The notes under the pieces are model-generated. The model was given only the letters and a program-made list of their open reading frames with translations. It had not been told where the DNA came from and made no database searches. Both the position numbers and the translations under genes were made by a program. 64,000 nt of DNA, from positions 1-64,000 of the forward strand of contig CAZKJH010000001.1 of NCBI GenBank assembly GCA_964553035.1, read 5' to 3'. Shown piece after piece: positions 1 to 8,145 of this stretch; position 1 is the first letter of the stretch, and every line of letters starts with the position of its first letter. This DNA comes from JBBQIY01 sp964553035 (lineage in GTDB: Bacteria > Verrucomicrobiota > Kiritimatiellia > RFP12 > UBA3636).

Positions 1-268
1 CGTCAGCGAGTTCGTCTATGCCCAATGCAACCTGCACATTGTTAGACGGCGTGGCGTCGAACTGGAGGGAAACATTGAATACGCGAATGTTTTCAGTCCA
101 TGCCATCATCGCCACGTTGGTTGAAACCTCCGTGTCTACAAAAACGGGCGCCGTAAGTGTCGGCACAGCCCGAGCGTATTCATCTGTCAAAACCACAACG
201 GATAAAGCCGTCGTGATGGCGATGAGGGTTAACAGTGAAATTCGTTTCTTTAGAATCTGAATTTTCAT
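1..268 (-). CDS. Secreted protein, 5' part only (cut by window edge)
   Basis: An open frame runs from an ATG at 268 leftwards off the window, giving 89 codons. The N-terminus reads MKIQILKKR followed by a hydrophobic stretch (residues about 10-27) and then a polar region, as in a Sec signal peptide. The later part (for example NVAMMAWTENIRVFNVSLQF) looks like a beta-rich extracellular domain, but I do not recognise a family. It is convergent with nothing in view and lies downstream of the polyketide cluster on the same strand, separated by 238 bp. A poor promoter candidate (TTGCGT, 17 bp, TATACC) lies about 60 bp upstream. Function unknown. Confidence 0.6.
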   Translation of the reverse strand, partial: MKIQILKKRISLLTLIAITTALSVVVLTDEYARAVPTLTAPVFVDTEVSTNVAMMAWTENIRVFNVSLQFDATPSNNVQVALGIDELAD

Positions 269-506
269 GGCAATTATTTCTAAAAAAATGAAAGCCCACC
301 GTTGTGGTTTTGACATCCTTATTGAGGTATACTTTTATACGATTTACAACGCAAGAATAGCACAGCGATTTAGAGAAAACAACCGGGAAATTTTGAAATT
401 ATAAAAGGGAACATAGCGGTCGTCATGTGGCAAAGCCGGCAGCGAGACTTCCTCCATGGCGTAATACAGAAATTAAAACTGTCGTCTTCTCGTCAGCAGG
501 CTATCT

Positions 507-1568
507 CTACGAGAATTCAATGAGTGCCGCGAAGGCAGAGAATCCGGCACCAAAGCCGAGGAGGACACCTTTCTGTCTTGCTTGCGGTCGGCCTCTGTCA
601 AGGATTTCGCGCAAGACGAAGAGAACGGAGGGTGACGACATGTTGCCGTAGTTCTCGAACACGTGGTAGGAGTATCGAAGAGCTTCCGGCGATAGCTCCA
701 AGCCTTTAGCCACTTGATCCAACACCACGGTACCGCCTGGATGAACCGCCCACCAGTCAATTTCTTCCTTGACGAGTCCATGCCGGGCGAGAAGTCGTGA
801 TGTTACCTCCTTCGCCGTACGGGCACCGATAGCCGGCACTCGCTTTGCAAGGCAGTTCCGCAAAAGTCCGCCTTCCGTCCGATACCGCAGATCTTCGCGG
901 TACTGAGGAAACAGCCCCGAGCTAAAGTCCACAATGCGTGCAAGACCGTCAGGCCCATCGTCGGGGACGATGTCGAGCACAGCGGCAGCAGCACCATCGC
1001 CGAAAATCGAGTTGCTCACCACCAGTTCCGGCTCATGGCTGGGGTAGAGTGTCGCGGAACAAATCTCAACGGCTACACTGAGAACGGGACCTTCCCCACT
1101 ACGCGCAAGCATGCCGGTCGCGGCTTCAAGATTAGGGATCGCCGCCCCACAACCCATCCCCATCAAATCCTGAAAGCGGATGGATGTCGGAAGCCCCAGA
1201 TCCTCGGCAATATAAGAAGAAAAGCCGGGACAGAGATAGCCGGTACACGTGTTGACGACCAGCCCGCTAATTTCGCTGGGCTTGACATTCGCCTCCGCCA
1301 ACGCGCGGCGTGCCGCAGCAACGGCTGTGGCACGACCGAACTTGAGGAAGCGCGCGATCAAAAGATCTGGATTCGTTTCCAATGCCTCCGCCGTGGAGTC
1401 CATTCCCAAAAAGCGTCCTTTGACCTTTCCATCCAGAAGAATGCGACGATACAGCGCTTGTTCCGTCGGTTTTAAATCGAGCTGGGTCGAGAAAAACTCG
1501 TAAACCTCCTCCTGTGTCACATAAAACGGGGGCGTTGCGATACCGAGGCCTCGGAGAATAGTTTTCAC
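507..1568 (-). CDS. Type III polyketide synthase (chalcone/alkylpyrone synthase family)
   Basis: Predicted to condense an acyl-CoA starter with malonyl-CoA extenders to an alkylpyrone or alkylresorcinol in the cytoplasm. With the GTG start at 1568 the protein has 353 residues, the usual family size. The family triad is visible: Cys140 in LMGMGCGAAIPNLEAA, His276 in WAVHPGGTVVLD and Asn309 in YGNMSSPSVLF; GFGAGFSAFAAL is the usual C-terminal glycine loop. The GTG is preferred over an upstream TTG at 1616 because it overlaps the methyltransferase stop as GTGA, a translational coupling arrangement. It is the last gene of a three-gene set with the methyltransferase and U32 protein. Family call is firm; product is inferred. 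Confidence 0.9.
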   Translation of the reverse strand: MKTILRGLGIATPPFYVTQEEVYEFFSTQLDLKPTEQALYRRILLDGKVKGRFLGMDSTAEALETNPDLLIARFLKFGRATAVAAARRALAEANVKPSEISGLVVNTCTGYLCPGFSSYIAEDLGLPTSIRFQDLMGMGCGAAIPNLEAATGMLARSGEGPVLSVAVEICSATLYPSHEPELVVSNSIFGDGAAAAVLDIVPDDGPDGLARIVDFSSGLFPQYREDLRYRTEGGLLRNCLAKRVPAIGARTAKEVTSRLLARHGLVKEEIDWWAVHPGGTVVLDQVAKGLELSPEALRYSYHVFENYGNMSSPSVLFVLREILDRGRPQARQKGVLLGFGAGFSAFAALIEFS

Positions 1569-2287
1569 AGATGATTTTCTCGTTTGAATTCGATGGTGGC
1601 GGCGATGCGAAAGCAATAGGCTGGTTTGACTGAAATAGTGACGTTGTCGAGTTGCTGCAAAACGGACTTCAGCTCGTCAATTCTAAACCCGCGGCGAATG
1701 GAGAGCAGGGCATCATGGCGGACTCCCGACATTGCACCCGTACCGAACAGGAGCAGGCCTGCGCCAAGAGAGGCCCAAGGTGAGCGGCGGAGATCGTTAA
1801 TCAGCACGCGGTGAGTCACAAAACCTCGAAGCCGCTCCAGCAGTTGGAGTATTTGGTCATTGCTAAAATGATGGAAGCACATCGATGCCACGGCGCAATC
1901 ATAAGGCTCCGCAGGCTCATGAGTGAATGCATCTTCCTGAAGCAGGTGTACAAACGGATCGTTTGCCTGCGCAAGCTTACGCCGCGCAATCTGGGCCGCT
2001 GGATCAGCCATCTCTAGGCAGGTAAAGTGCAGCGGAATGCTACGTGCACGCGCCCACTGGCTCATTGCCAATGGGATGTCGCAACTTCCAGAGCCAATAT
2101 CTAAAATCCGCAAGGGGGCAATGTCACAACGCTGCCGCAACTCGGCGGCGATGAAACTCCGTACCACGCGGATACCGCCCCAGTAGCCATTGATGCCCTC
2201 CATAAAACGATAGCTCTCTGTAGCCAGCAACGGATCGCAGTCGGGTTGATCAAGAAACTCCGTTTCTCGTGCGCGCACTTTAAACAT
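1565..2287 (-). CDS. Class I SAM-dependent methyltransferase
   Basis: A 240-residue Rossmann-fold methyltransferase. Motif I is LRILDIGSGSCDIPLAM, followed by an acidic residue region (HFTCLEMAD) and DCAVASMCFHHF, a typical motif IV region of small-molecule methyltransferases. The ATG at 2287 has a GGAG Shine-Dalgarno 9 bases upstream and overlaps the U32 gene by 8 bases; longer versions starting up to 2350 lack this support. It overlaps the polyketide synthase start by 4 bases. Position between a U32 protein and a type III PKS suggests O- or C-methylation of the polyketide, as SrsB and BpsB do in other bacteria, though those enzymes are not homologous to this one in fold as far as I can tell. 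Confidence 0.85.
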   Translation of the reverse strand: MFKVRARETEFLDQPDCDPLLATESYRFMEGINGYWGGIRVVRSFIAAELRQRCDIAPLRILDIGSGSCDIPLAMSQWARARSIPLHFTCLEMADPAAQIARRKLAQANDPFVHLLQEDAFTHEPAEPYDCAVASMCFHHFSNDQILQLLERLRGFVTHRVLINDLRRSPWASLGAGLLLFGTGAMSGVRHDALLSIRRGFRIDELKSVLQQLDNVTISVKPAYCFRIAATIEFKRENHL

Positions 2288-3521
2288 TCCAAAGATCTCC
2301 GCTTGCCATGGATGCGTTGATTTCCGCATACTTGCCCAAAACCTCCGCACGATACTCGGGTGCTACCGAAACGGCCTGCTCGGCAATACGGCTGCAAAAG
2401 CCGCAAGCCTGACAATCCAGAGAGGCACAATCACGGTTCCGAAAGCCATCCAGAAAATCTTTAGGAATTTTCTGCGTATCGATCAAGACCGGACACTGCG
2501 CCAAAGGCGAGAGCATGCCTTGCAGGCGCGCCAAATCGAACAGAGGTTTCATTCGCAAGGGATTAAGTTGCCCCGGCTTAAAGAAATGTCGAAAAGTCCA
2601 ACGAGATTCTTTTCGTATCGGCTCCTTGAAACCGTAGGAGAGTAACAGTTCGGCTAAATTGCCATCGAATCGCCGTTCGGAGTAGGCCTTAACACGTCGT
2701 AGCAACTCGCTCGAAGGAATTCCACGCTCCAGCAACTTGAAGGTTGTATACCCCATCGCCTCGTAAACACTGAGATCTTCAGGACGTATCCAAGCGGATT
2801 TAATGAACTGCGACGGATCGGCTAGGCGCTGCTTCGAACAACGCAGGAGACAATAATCGATAAAAAGCGTTTTGCTTTCATCAGAGGCATGAGCAAAACC
2901 GTTCTGATGATAGCTTTGCAGTGGACAGTTCATCAAGCAGACATGGTTGGCAATCAATTGGAGATCACAGCGTACAGACTTTCGAATCTCGGCCAAACGA
3001 TTAAAGTTTCGGTTGATCGAAAAACTCTCAAGCGTGATGGCATCCGCCCCTAGATCTTCCCAGAAGCGTGCACGCCGAGGTGTATCCACTTGCGCATAAA
3101 TGCCGACGCGCACTTTGAATTCGGGAAACCGGCGTTTGACTAATTCGAGAAGAAACGGCGTGGAGACGGTGACGCGCCGGACGCCTAAGTCGCCCAGCTT
3201 TCCCAGCAAGGCTGACACGCGCTTCTGCCATAAGCGCGTCCATTCGCGATTAGCAAAACAAGAGCGGTTCAGGAGATAATTAAAAGCAATGCCGTGTGTG
3301 TCCAGCATTTCGATATAGTGGCGAAGGTCGTCATTGGATAGCGGCGTCGCCAAATAACTCGGACGTCCCCCACTGATCCCATCGGCGGGAAACTTACCAT
3401 AAACTTCCTCGACCGGATAAGCGGCGAGCTTCGGGATCAGTTCCGGATCGTAATTCGCCGCCAGCGAAAACCGAATTGATTGTGGTTTATCACAAACGGA
3501 GTTTGTCGGCTCGGGTATCAT
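2280..3521 (-). CDS. U32 family protein with two cysteine clusters, putative O2-independent hydroxylase
   Basis: 413 residues with the TIM-barrel style of the peptidase U32 family (VRVGIYAQVDTPRRARFWEDLGADAITLES, then NHVCLMNCPLQSYH). Cysteines occur in two groups: 195/199/224/228 in the core, and 365/370/373/376 at the C-terminus (CASLDCQACGFC), suited to iron-sulfur binding. Several U32 members (UbiU/UbiV, TrhP, RlhA) are not proteases but iron-sulfur proteins that hydroxylate ubiquinone precursors or RNA without O2. First gene of a set with a methyltransferase and a type III PKS. A hydroxylase role on the polyketide is my inference; a tRNA or rRNA modification role or a radical chemistry role is also possible. 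Confidence 0.75.
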   Translation of the reverse strand: MIPEPTNSVCDKPQSIRFSLAANYDPELIPKLAAYPVEEVYGKFPADGISGGRPSYLATPLSNDDLRHYIEMLDTHGIAFNYLLNRSCFANREWTRLWQKRVSALLGKLGDLGVRRVTVSTPFLLELVKRRFPEFKVRVGIYAQVDTPRRARFWEDLGADAITLESFSINRNFNRLAEIRKSVRCDLQLIANHVCLMNCPLQSYHQNGFAHASDESKTLFIDYCLLRCSKQRLADPSQFIKSAWIRPEDLSVYEAMGYTTFKLLERGIPSSELLRRVKAYSERRFDGNLAELLLSYGFKEPIRKESRWTFRHFFKPGQLNPLRMKPLFDLARLQGMLSPLAQCPVLIDTQKIPKDFLDGFRNRDCASLDCQACGFCSRIAEQAVSVAPEYRAEVLGKYAEINASMASGDLWNV

Positions 3522-3552
3522 AATGAGTGATTAAAGTGGCGATTAAAGTTTC

Positions 3553-3582
3553 TTGCAAAAAAGAAGAAGGATATTGTACTAT
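3553..3582 (+). promoter_or_regulatory. Candidate sigma-70 promoter for the small ORF and queH
   Basis: TTGCAA at 3553-3558 and TACTAT at 3577-3582, 18 bp apart, in the divergent gap between the U32 gene and queH. It lies about 50 bp before the first ATG with a good Shine-Dalgarno at 3631. Prediction from sequence only. Confidence 0.4.
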
Positions 3583-3630
3583 GAAACACACATAGGGTGT
3601 AACTCTATTTGACTAAAAAGGAAAGATTCT

Positions 3631-3777
3631 ATGCAGAATTTAAAACGACATGTTTTCGCGGCTACGGCAGTGATCACGTTTTTTTCTGTTACTTTGGCGT
3701 ATGCGACTACCCACCTGCGCGTGGTTCTGGACACCTGAGCCTACAACCCTATTGCTCCTTCAGTAGTGCAGTCATGA
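3631..3777 (+). pseudogene. Small signal-peptide ORF interrupted by an in-frame TGA, coupled to queH
   Basis: An ATG at 3631 follows a good Shine-Dalgarno (AGGAAAG, 6-base spacing). The frame encodes a basic start (MQNLKRHVF) and a hydrophobic segment ending TLAYAT, a plausible signal peptide, then stops at TGA 3736-3738 after 35 residues. In the same frame twelve more codons (AYNPIAPSVVQS) run to a TGA at 3775-3777 that overlaps the queH ATG as ATGA. This layout suggests a 48-residue secreted peptide in which one codon, possibly Trp, became TGA, or a remnant of a longer secreted protein. A real 35-residue peptide is the alternative. Function unknown. Confidence 0.35.
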
Positions 3778-4337
3778 AAAAAATCCTTCTACACGCTTGT
3801 TGCGGACCCTGCCTAACCCACTGCGTTGAATTCTTGAGAGAGCAAGAATACGAGCCAACAATTTTTTTCTCCGATAGTAACATTATGCCCTTCGAGGAAT
3901 ATGAGCGTCGGCGCAATGCTGCCCGTAATTACGCGACGACGGCGAAGGTTGAATTCATTGAAGACGCCTACGACAATGATCGGTGGCTTGAATCTGTGAA
4001 AGGGTTTGAGGGAGAGCCCGAGGGGGGCAAGCGCTGTGCCGCCTGCTTTAAACACAACCTACGTCACGCCGCTGATTATGCCTGCAAACAGGGTTTCACG
4101 GAGATTACGTCCACCCTCACGGTCAGTCCGCATAAACGTAGCCTGATGGTCTTCGAGGCTGGTGAGAGCGCAGTTCAAGACACAATCGCACAGCATCCTG
4201 AGCTTGCAACGCCTCCAACATTTATGCACTTCGACTTTAAGAAAAAGAATGGATTTCTGAACAGCCTCCGTCTTGCCGCTCTGTATGATCTTTATCGTCA
4301 GACATACTGCGGCTGTTCCTTTTCAATCCGAAAATAG
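3774..4337 (+). CDS. queH: Epoxyqueuosine reductase QueH
   Basis: 187 residues. QueH reduces epoxyqueuosine in tRNA to queuosine, the last step of queuosine synthesis, and replaces the B12-dependent QueG in many anaerobes. The family features are present: HACCGPCLTHC at residues 7-17 (vicinal cysteines), SDSNIMPFEEYERR, CAACFKHNL in the middle and the C-terminal TYCGCSFS. The ATG at 3774 is chosen because homology begins at MKKILLHACCGPC; the extra 55 codons upstream from a TTG are not QueH-like. It is followed 16 bases later by the radical SAM gene on the same strand. Family call is secure. Confidence 0.92.
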   Translation: MKKILLHACCGPCLTHCVEFLREQEYEPTIFFSDSNIMPFEEYERRRNAARNYATTAKVEFIEDAYDNDRWLESVKGFEGEPEGGKRCAACFKHNLRHAADYACKQGFTEITSTLTVSPHKRSLMVFEAGESAVQDTIAQHPELATPPTFMHFDFKKKNGFLNSLRLAALYDLYRQTYCGCSFSIRK

Positions 4338-4353
4338 AGACACGGATGCAACA

Positions 4354-6201
4354 ATGGAATCAAACCTCTCAATGCAAATGGCGAAAAAGACTAAGGTGCT
4401 CCTGATCACCCCTCCCATGGTACAGCTCAACACACCGTACCCTGCCACGCCGGTCTTGACAGGATTCCTGAAAGAAAACGGAATCGATGCCGTGCAATTC
4501 GACATGTCTTTGGCCGTTGCCCTCCGACTCTTCACGCGCGAAAGCATCGAAACGGCTGCTGAACTTGCAGACAAACTCGAAGAACCGTCGCTACAGATCA
4601 TGGCCTTCCTCGAGAATTCCGAACTCTACGCCTCGCTCGTAGACGGTGTTGTGCGATTCCTTCAAGGACGTGACCCAGAAATGGCCTGGTTAATCTGCCG
4701 CCGTGGGTTCTTACCCGAAGGGCTACACTTTCGAGAGCTCGATCCAAGCGAGGAAGAACTCGACGAAGAAAACCTACACGCGTATTTCGGATCCCTTGGC
4801 ATTCAAGATAAGGCCAAGATGTTCGCCTCGCTCTTTCTTGACGATCTCGCCGATGTGTTCAAAGAAGTCGTCGACCCAGGATTCGGTTTCGCTCAATATG
4901 CCGAACACCTCGCCGTCTCGGCACCCTCATTCGATCCGTTTTACGCCAGACTCGTCTCAGACAATCCCACGGTTGTCGATACGCTCATTGATGAACTTAC
5001 ACGCCAGTTGCTCGACGAACACAAGCCCGATATTGTCGGACTCACCATCCCCTTCCCCGGCACCGTTTATGCCGCCTTCCGTGTGGCAGCGTGTGTACGC
5101 CGCCACGCCCCAAACGTGAAACTTGTTCTCGGTGGCGGTTATGTGAATTCGGAACTGCGAGACATGAGAGACAAGCGCGTCTTCGATTTCTTCGATTACG
5201 TTAGTTTTGACGAAGGTTTTAATCCTTGGCTCGGTATCGTAGGCAAAATCGAGTTGCAAAGCGTCATGACTCGCAATGGCTTCATCCCCGCTAAGCCGTT
5301 CACACCAGGAAAATACAAAGTCCCTGTCTCCGATTACACAGGGCTTGATATAACACGCTATCTGTCGATGTTAGAGACGGCAAATCCGATGCACCGACTG
5401 TGGTCTGATGGACGCTGGCTGAAAGTTCAGCTCTCCTCTGGATGCTACTGGCACAAATGCGCCTTCTGTGATGTCAGTCTCGACTACATCCAATGCTTTG
5501 CTCCACCCGACCCGATACAGGCCGTCGATGCACTCGTACAGATGATAACAGAAACGGGGATTCGCGCATTCCATTTCACAGACGAAGCACTCGCACCAGC
5601 ACTCCTTAATGCGATGTGCGACGAAATCAGTCGCCGTGGCGTGACGATGACGTGGTGGGGTAACATCCGGCTTGATGGAGCGTTCAACGATGCCCTCGTC
5701 GTCAAAATGTGGAACGCAGGCTGCATTGGAATTTCGGCCGGGCTTGAATGTGCTAATGATCGACTGCTCAAACTGATGAATAAGGGCATCACCTTAAAGA
5801 CGGCGAAACGCGTTTGCAAATCTTTCTCTGAAAACGGCATGATGGTCCATGTCTATCTGATGTACGGCTTCCCTACCCAGACTTATGAGGAAACCATCGG
5901 GGCACTCGAATTCGTTCGCAGTCTCTACGAAGAGGGCTTCATCCAGTCGTCTTTCTGGCATCGCTTCGCGCTAACCGTTCACAGCCCAATTGCCAAAAAA
6001 CCGGAAAAATTTGGAATCGAATTGATCTTCCAGGCCGACACCGCTACACTTTTTGCGCTCAATGAAATCCCATACCAAGAACTCGGCGCACCCGATCTGG
6101 ACAGGATCGGGAAAAGCCTGCGCATTGCGAACGATAACTTCACTCGGGGTGCTGGCATCACGGTTTCCGCCGACTACTGGTTTAATCTAGATGAAGATTA
6201 A
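4354..6201 (+). CDS. B12-binding-type radical SAM protein
   Basis: 615 residues from the ATG at 4354. The N-terminal 330 residues resemble the cobalamin-binding fold of B12 radical SAM enzymes (KVLLITPPMVQLNTPYPATP, then PDIVGLTIPFPGT and KLVLGGGYVNSE), but the DxHxxG cobalamin ligand motif is not visible. The radical SAM core carries GCYWHKCAFCD, a CX4CX2C cluster motif (Cys364, 369, 372) instead of the common CX3CX2C, then FHFTDEALAP and LMYGFPTQTYEET. The enzyme should cleave SAM to a 5'-deoxyadenosyl radical; the substrate is unknown. Its TAA shares the palindrome ttaa with the stop of the opposite gene, a 4-base convergent overlap. Confidence 0.8.
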   Translation: MESNLSMQMAKKTKVLLITPPMVQLNTPYPATPVLTGFLKENGIDAVQFDMSLAVALRLFTRESIETAAELADKLEEPSLQIMAFLENSELYASLVDGVVRFLQGRDPEMAWLICRRGFLPEGLHFRELDPSEEELDEENLHAYFGSLGIQDKAKMFASLFLDDLADVFKEVVDPGFGFAQYAEHLAVSAPSFDPFYARLVSDNPTVVDTLIDELTRQLLDEHKPDIVGLTIPFPGTVYAAFRVAACVRRHAPNVKLVLGGGYVNSELRDMRDKRVFDFFDYVSFDEGFNPWLGIVGKIELQSVMTRNGFIPAKPFTPGKYKVPVSDYTGLDITRYLSMLETANPMHRLWSDGRWLKVQLSSGCYWHKCAFCDVSLDYIQCFAPPDPIQAVDALVQMITETGIRAFHFTDEALAPALLNAMCDEISRRGVTMTWWGNIRLDGAFNDALVVKMWNAGCIGISAGLECANDRLLKLMNKGITLKTAKRVCKSFSENGMMVHVYLMYGFPTQTYEETIGALEFVRSLYEEGFIQSSFWHRFALTVHSPIAKKPEKFGIELIFQADTATLFALNEIPYQELGAPDLDRIGKSLRIANDNFTRGAGITVSADYWFNLDED

Positions 6202-7829
6202 TTCGGATCGGGGCGTTTCGTGCTTATTCTTAATTCAGATAAGCCTGGCTCTCCACCGATGGCGATGCATTCCATGACCCCAAGTGGGCTAAGGGCTTTG
6301 AGTACCTCACTCGTCATGCTGATGACCGCTATTGTCTGAGCAGAATTGGAACCACGAACGAACGACGATGCCATCTTCGCAAGAGCACCGAGGTGTGAAA
6401 ACTCTTCTGCCGCTACGGGTAGATCCACTCGCATTGCCGCCACCGCGTCAGGGTACGCACGCTGCCACGCAGAAACCGTGTCCGCAAGACTAGGGGCTTT
6501 CCCCTCTTTCTGGTCCGCACGCTGCTTCGCAGAACTCCCGTAATGCGATCCTAAGCGTAAAGAGCCCTCACGCAATTCAGCGAACATCTGGTCGTTCGTC
6601 GACACCTTTCCAAATAATTCGAGCATCTCGAAAGAAACGAAGAGCGTACTGGCGAGTCCGTCGACTTTGTAGCCCGTCTTGATGCCCGCCTTCTTAAACT
6701 CGCGATTCATCCCATCATTAAATTCGTATATCCATTCACCGAACACTTCTTTGTCAACACCCGGCATCACGACGTTCACTGCAGGATAGGCAAGCCCCAT
6801 GAATCGTCCATGATAAGGTTTTGCGCTTAAGTATCCTAGGAGTAATCCTTCACCTGCGGGTGGCGTGTAGGGATCTTGATCTTTAGCAATGATTGAGGCA
6901 TCGATTGCCAAAAGTACCGGCGCGGCCGCAGCGGGAATATCGGCACCAGGCAGCGTAAACGCCTTCAACCCTGAGAAACTTTTGAGATTCTGCAATTCGT
7001 CTGTCTCAATGCGTCCATGGACAGCTATTTTAAACGTTGGCTCGCGAAGCGATGAAACCTCCACATTAAACGGATCGAAACCATGTAGCAACCGATGCTC
7101 TGAAAACCAAATTCGATGTTTTGCTTTAACTTTGACTTTCCAAGGTTTGTCTCCGTCAAAGGCTACTGCAGGAAAATCATTCGGTCCGAACCGTTTTAGC
7201 CGATCTGCCAAAAGGCAGACATCTTCTGGGTTTCGCGAAAATGTTGCAATAAGAACGCCATCGACCATATCGAGGCCAAGCATCATGAAACTTCCATATT
7301 CGTAGGGTACTTCAACGAGAAGGTAGCGCGTTCCATTAGGTGTCACGTCGAGTTTACCGAGACCAGGCACCCACTTCATGCGCCAGAGCAACTCCATGAT
7401 CTTGGCCTTCCATCCCACATAGCTCGCAGCGGCAAGATAACCGTCTGGGACTAAATTTTGATAGGTTTGGGGCACTACTCCTGCGTTGGGCTGCGGCACA
7501 AACCCTGCAACCGTATGGCGTCCACTAAGCCAATACATCGTGTGATAGATTCCTGATTTTTTCTTCAGCTTTTCTGCGTCTTCTAGTCCGAAGCCTTTCA
7601 TGACTGCCAGCAGGGTCTCGTTATTCACGAGTCCTTTCCATTCAGATGCCAACCCATCGTGATACGTTGCGACGGTGGCTTCAGCGGGAATCGCCATATA
7701 AAGCGAATCCATACGCTTAGGATACCAGAAGAACCATACCACGCAAGCCAGCACAAACACCTTCAGCCAAGTGCGCTGTCTGACTGACACATTTTTTTTG
7801 ACGATGCAACTCAAATATGGTTTTATCAC
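6198..7829 (-). CDS. Membrane-anchored protein of unknown function
   Basis: 543 residues from a GTG at 7829 that has AGGA 8 bases upstream. Residues about 20-38 (WLKVFVLACVVWFFWYP) form one N-terminal membrane segment or uncleaved signal; the rest is soluble and should lie in the periplasm. The body shows repeated phrases of the type IPAEATVATYHDG and ADIPAAAAPVLLAIDAS, loosely like the DUF3352-type proteins, but I cannot assign a family. It stands alone on the minus strand, convergent with the radical SAM gene, with no close partner. No catalytic motif seen. Confidence 0.7.
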   Translation of the reverse strand: MIKPYLSCIVKKNVSVRQRTWLKVFVLACVVWFFWYPKRMDSLYMAIPAEATVATYHDGLASEWKGLVNNETLLAVMKGFGLEDAEKLKKKSGIYHTMYWLSGRHTVAGFVPQPNAGVVPQTYQNLVPDGYLAAASYVGWKAKIMELLWRMKWVPGLGKLDVTPNGTRYLLVEVPYEYGSFMMLGLDMVDGVLIATFSRNPEDVCLLADRLKRFGPNDFPAVAFDGDKPWKVKVKAKHRIWFSEHRLLHGFDPFNVEVSSLREPTFKIAVHGRIETDELQNLKSFSGLKAFTLPGADIPAAAAPVLLAIDASIIAKDQDPYTPPAGEGLLLGYLSAKPYHGRFMGLAYPAVNVVMPGVDKEVFGEWIYEFNDGMNREFKKAGIKTGYKVDGLASTLFVSFEMLELFGKVSTNDQMFAELREGSLRLGSHYGSSAKQRADQKEGKAPSLADTVSAWQRAYPDAVAAMRVDLPVAAEEFSHLGALAKMASSFVRGSNSAQTIAVISMTSEVLKALSPLGVMECIAIGGEPGLSELRISTKRPDPN

Positions 7830-7960
7830 AATTCTAGTCCTATGTTCGTTTCAAGATACACCTGCTGCATCACAAGACCTGAGTTCTTGAGAGCAAGGTG
7901 TTCCCACTCATGAGGTTCATTTTACCCCTTCTCTCCATCGGATGTCAATCCCCGAGAGTG

Positions 7961-7989
7961 GTGAGCTGACAGCCGGTGAGTTGACAGCC
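7961..7989. repeat. Tandem 14-bp direct repeat in intergenic region 7830-8145
   Basis: GTGAGCTGACAGCC at 7961-7974 is repeated with one change at 7976-7989, followed by a small hairpin (CGCCT, loop GTTT, AGGCG at 7995-8008). Both lie in the 316-bp gap before the first UroD-like gene. Possible operator; the rest of the gap holds no gene I can support. Confidence 0.35.
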
Positions 7990-8015
7990 CTACTCGCCTG
8001 TTTAGGCGATTAGCT

Positions 8016-8044
8016 TTGCGTCAAGATACCCAATGTTGTAGAAT
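8016..8044 (+). promoter_or_regulatory. Candidate promoter of the UroD/dipeptidase cluster
   Basis: TTGCGT at 8016-8021 and TAGAAT at 8039-8044 with 17 bp between them, about 100 bp before the UroD-like gene start at 8146. Sequence-only prediction. Confidence 0.4.
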
Positions 8045-8145
8045 CAAAGATGTTTGTTTGTCCGTAGGATAAGTCAAATCAGTCAGCCTGCGGAAATCCA
8101 TCAATGTTAAACGGACTCAATTCACCGCAGAGGAGATATATCAAA

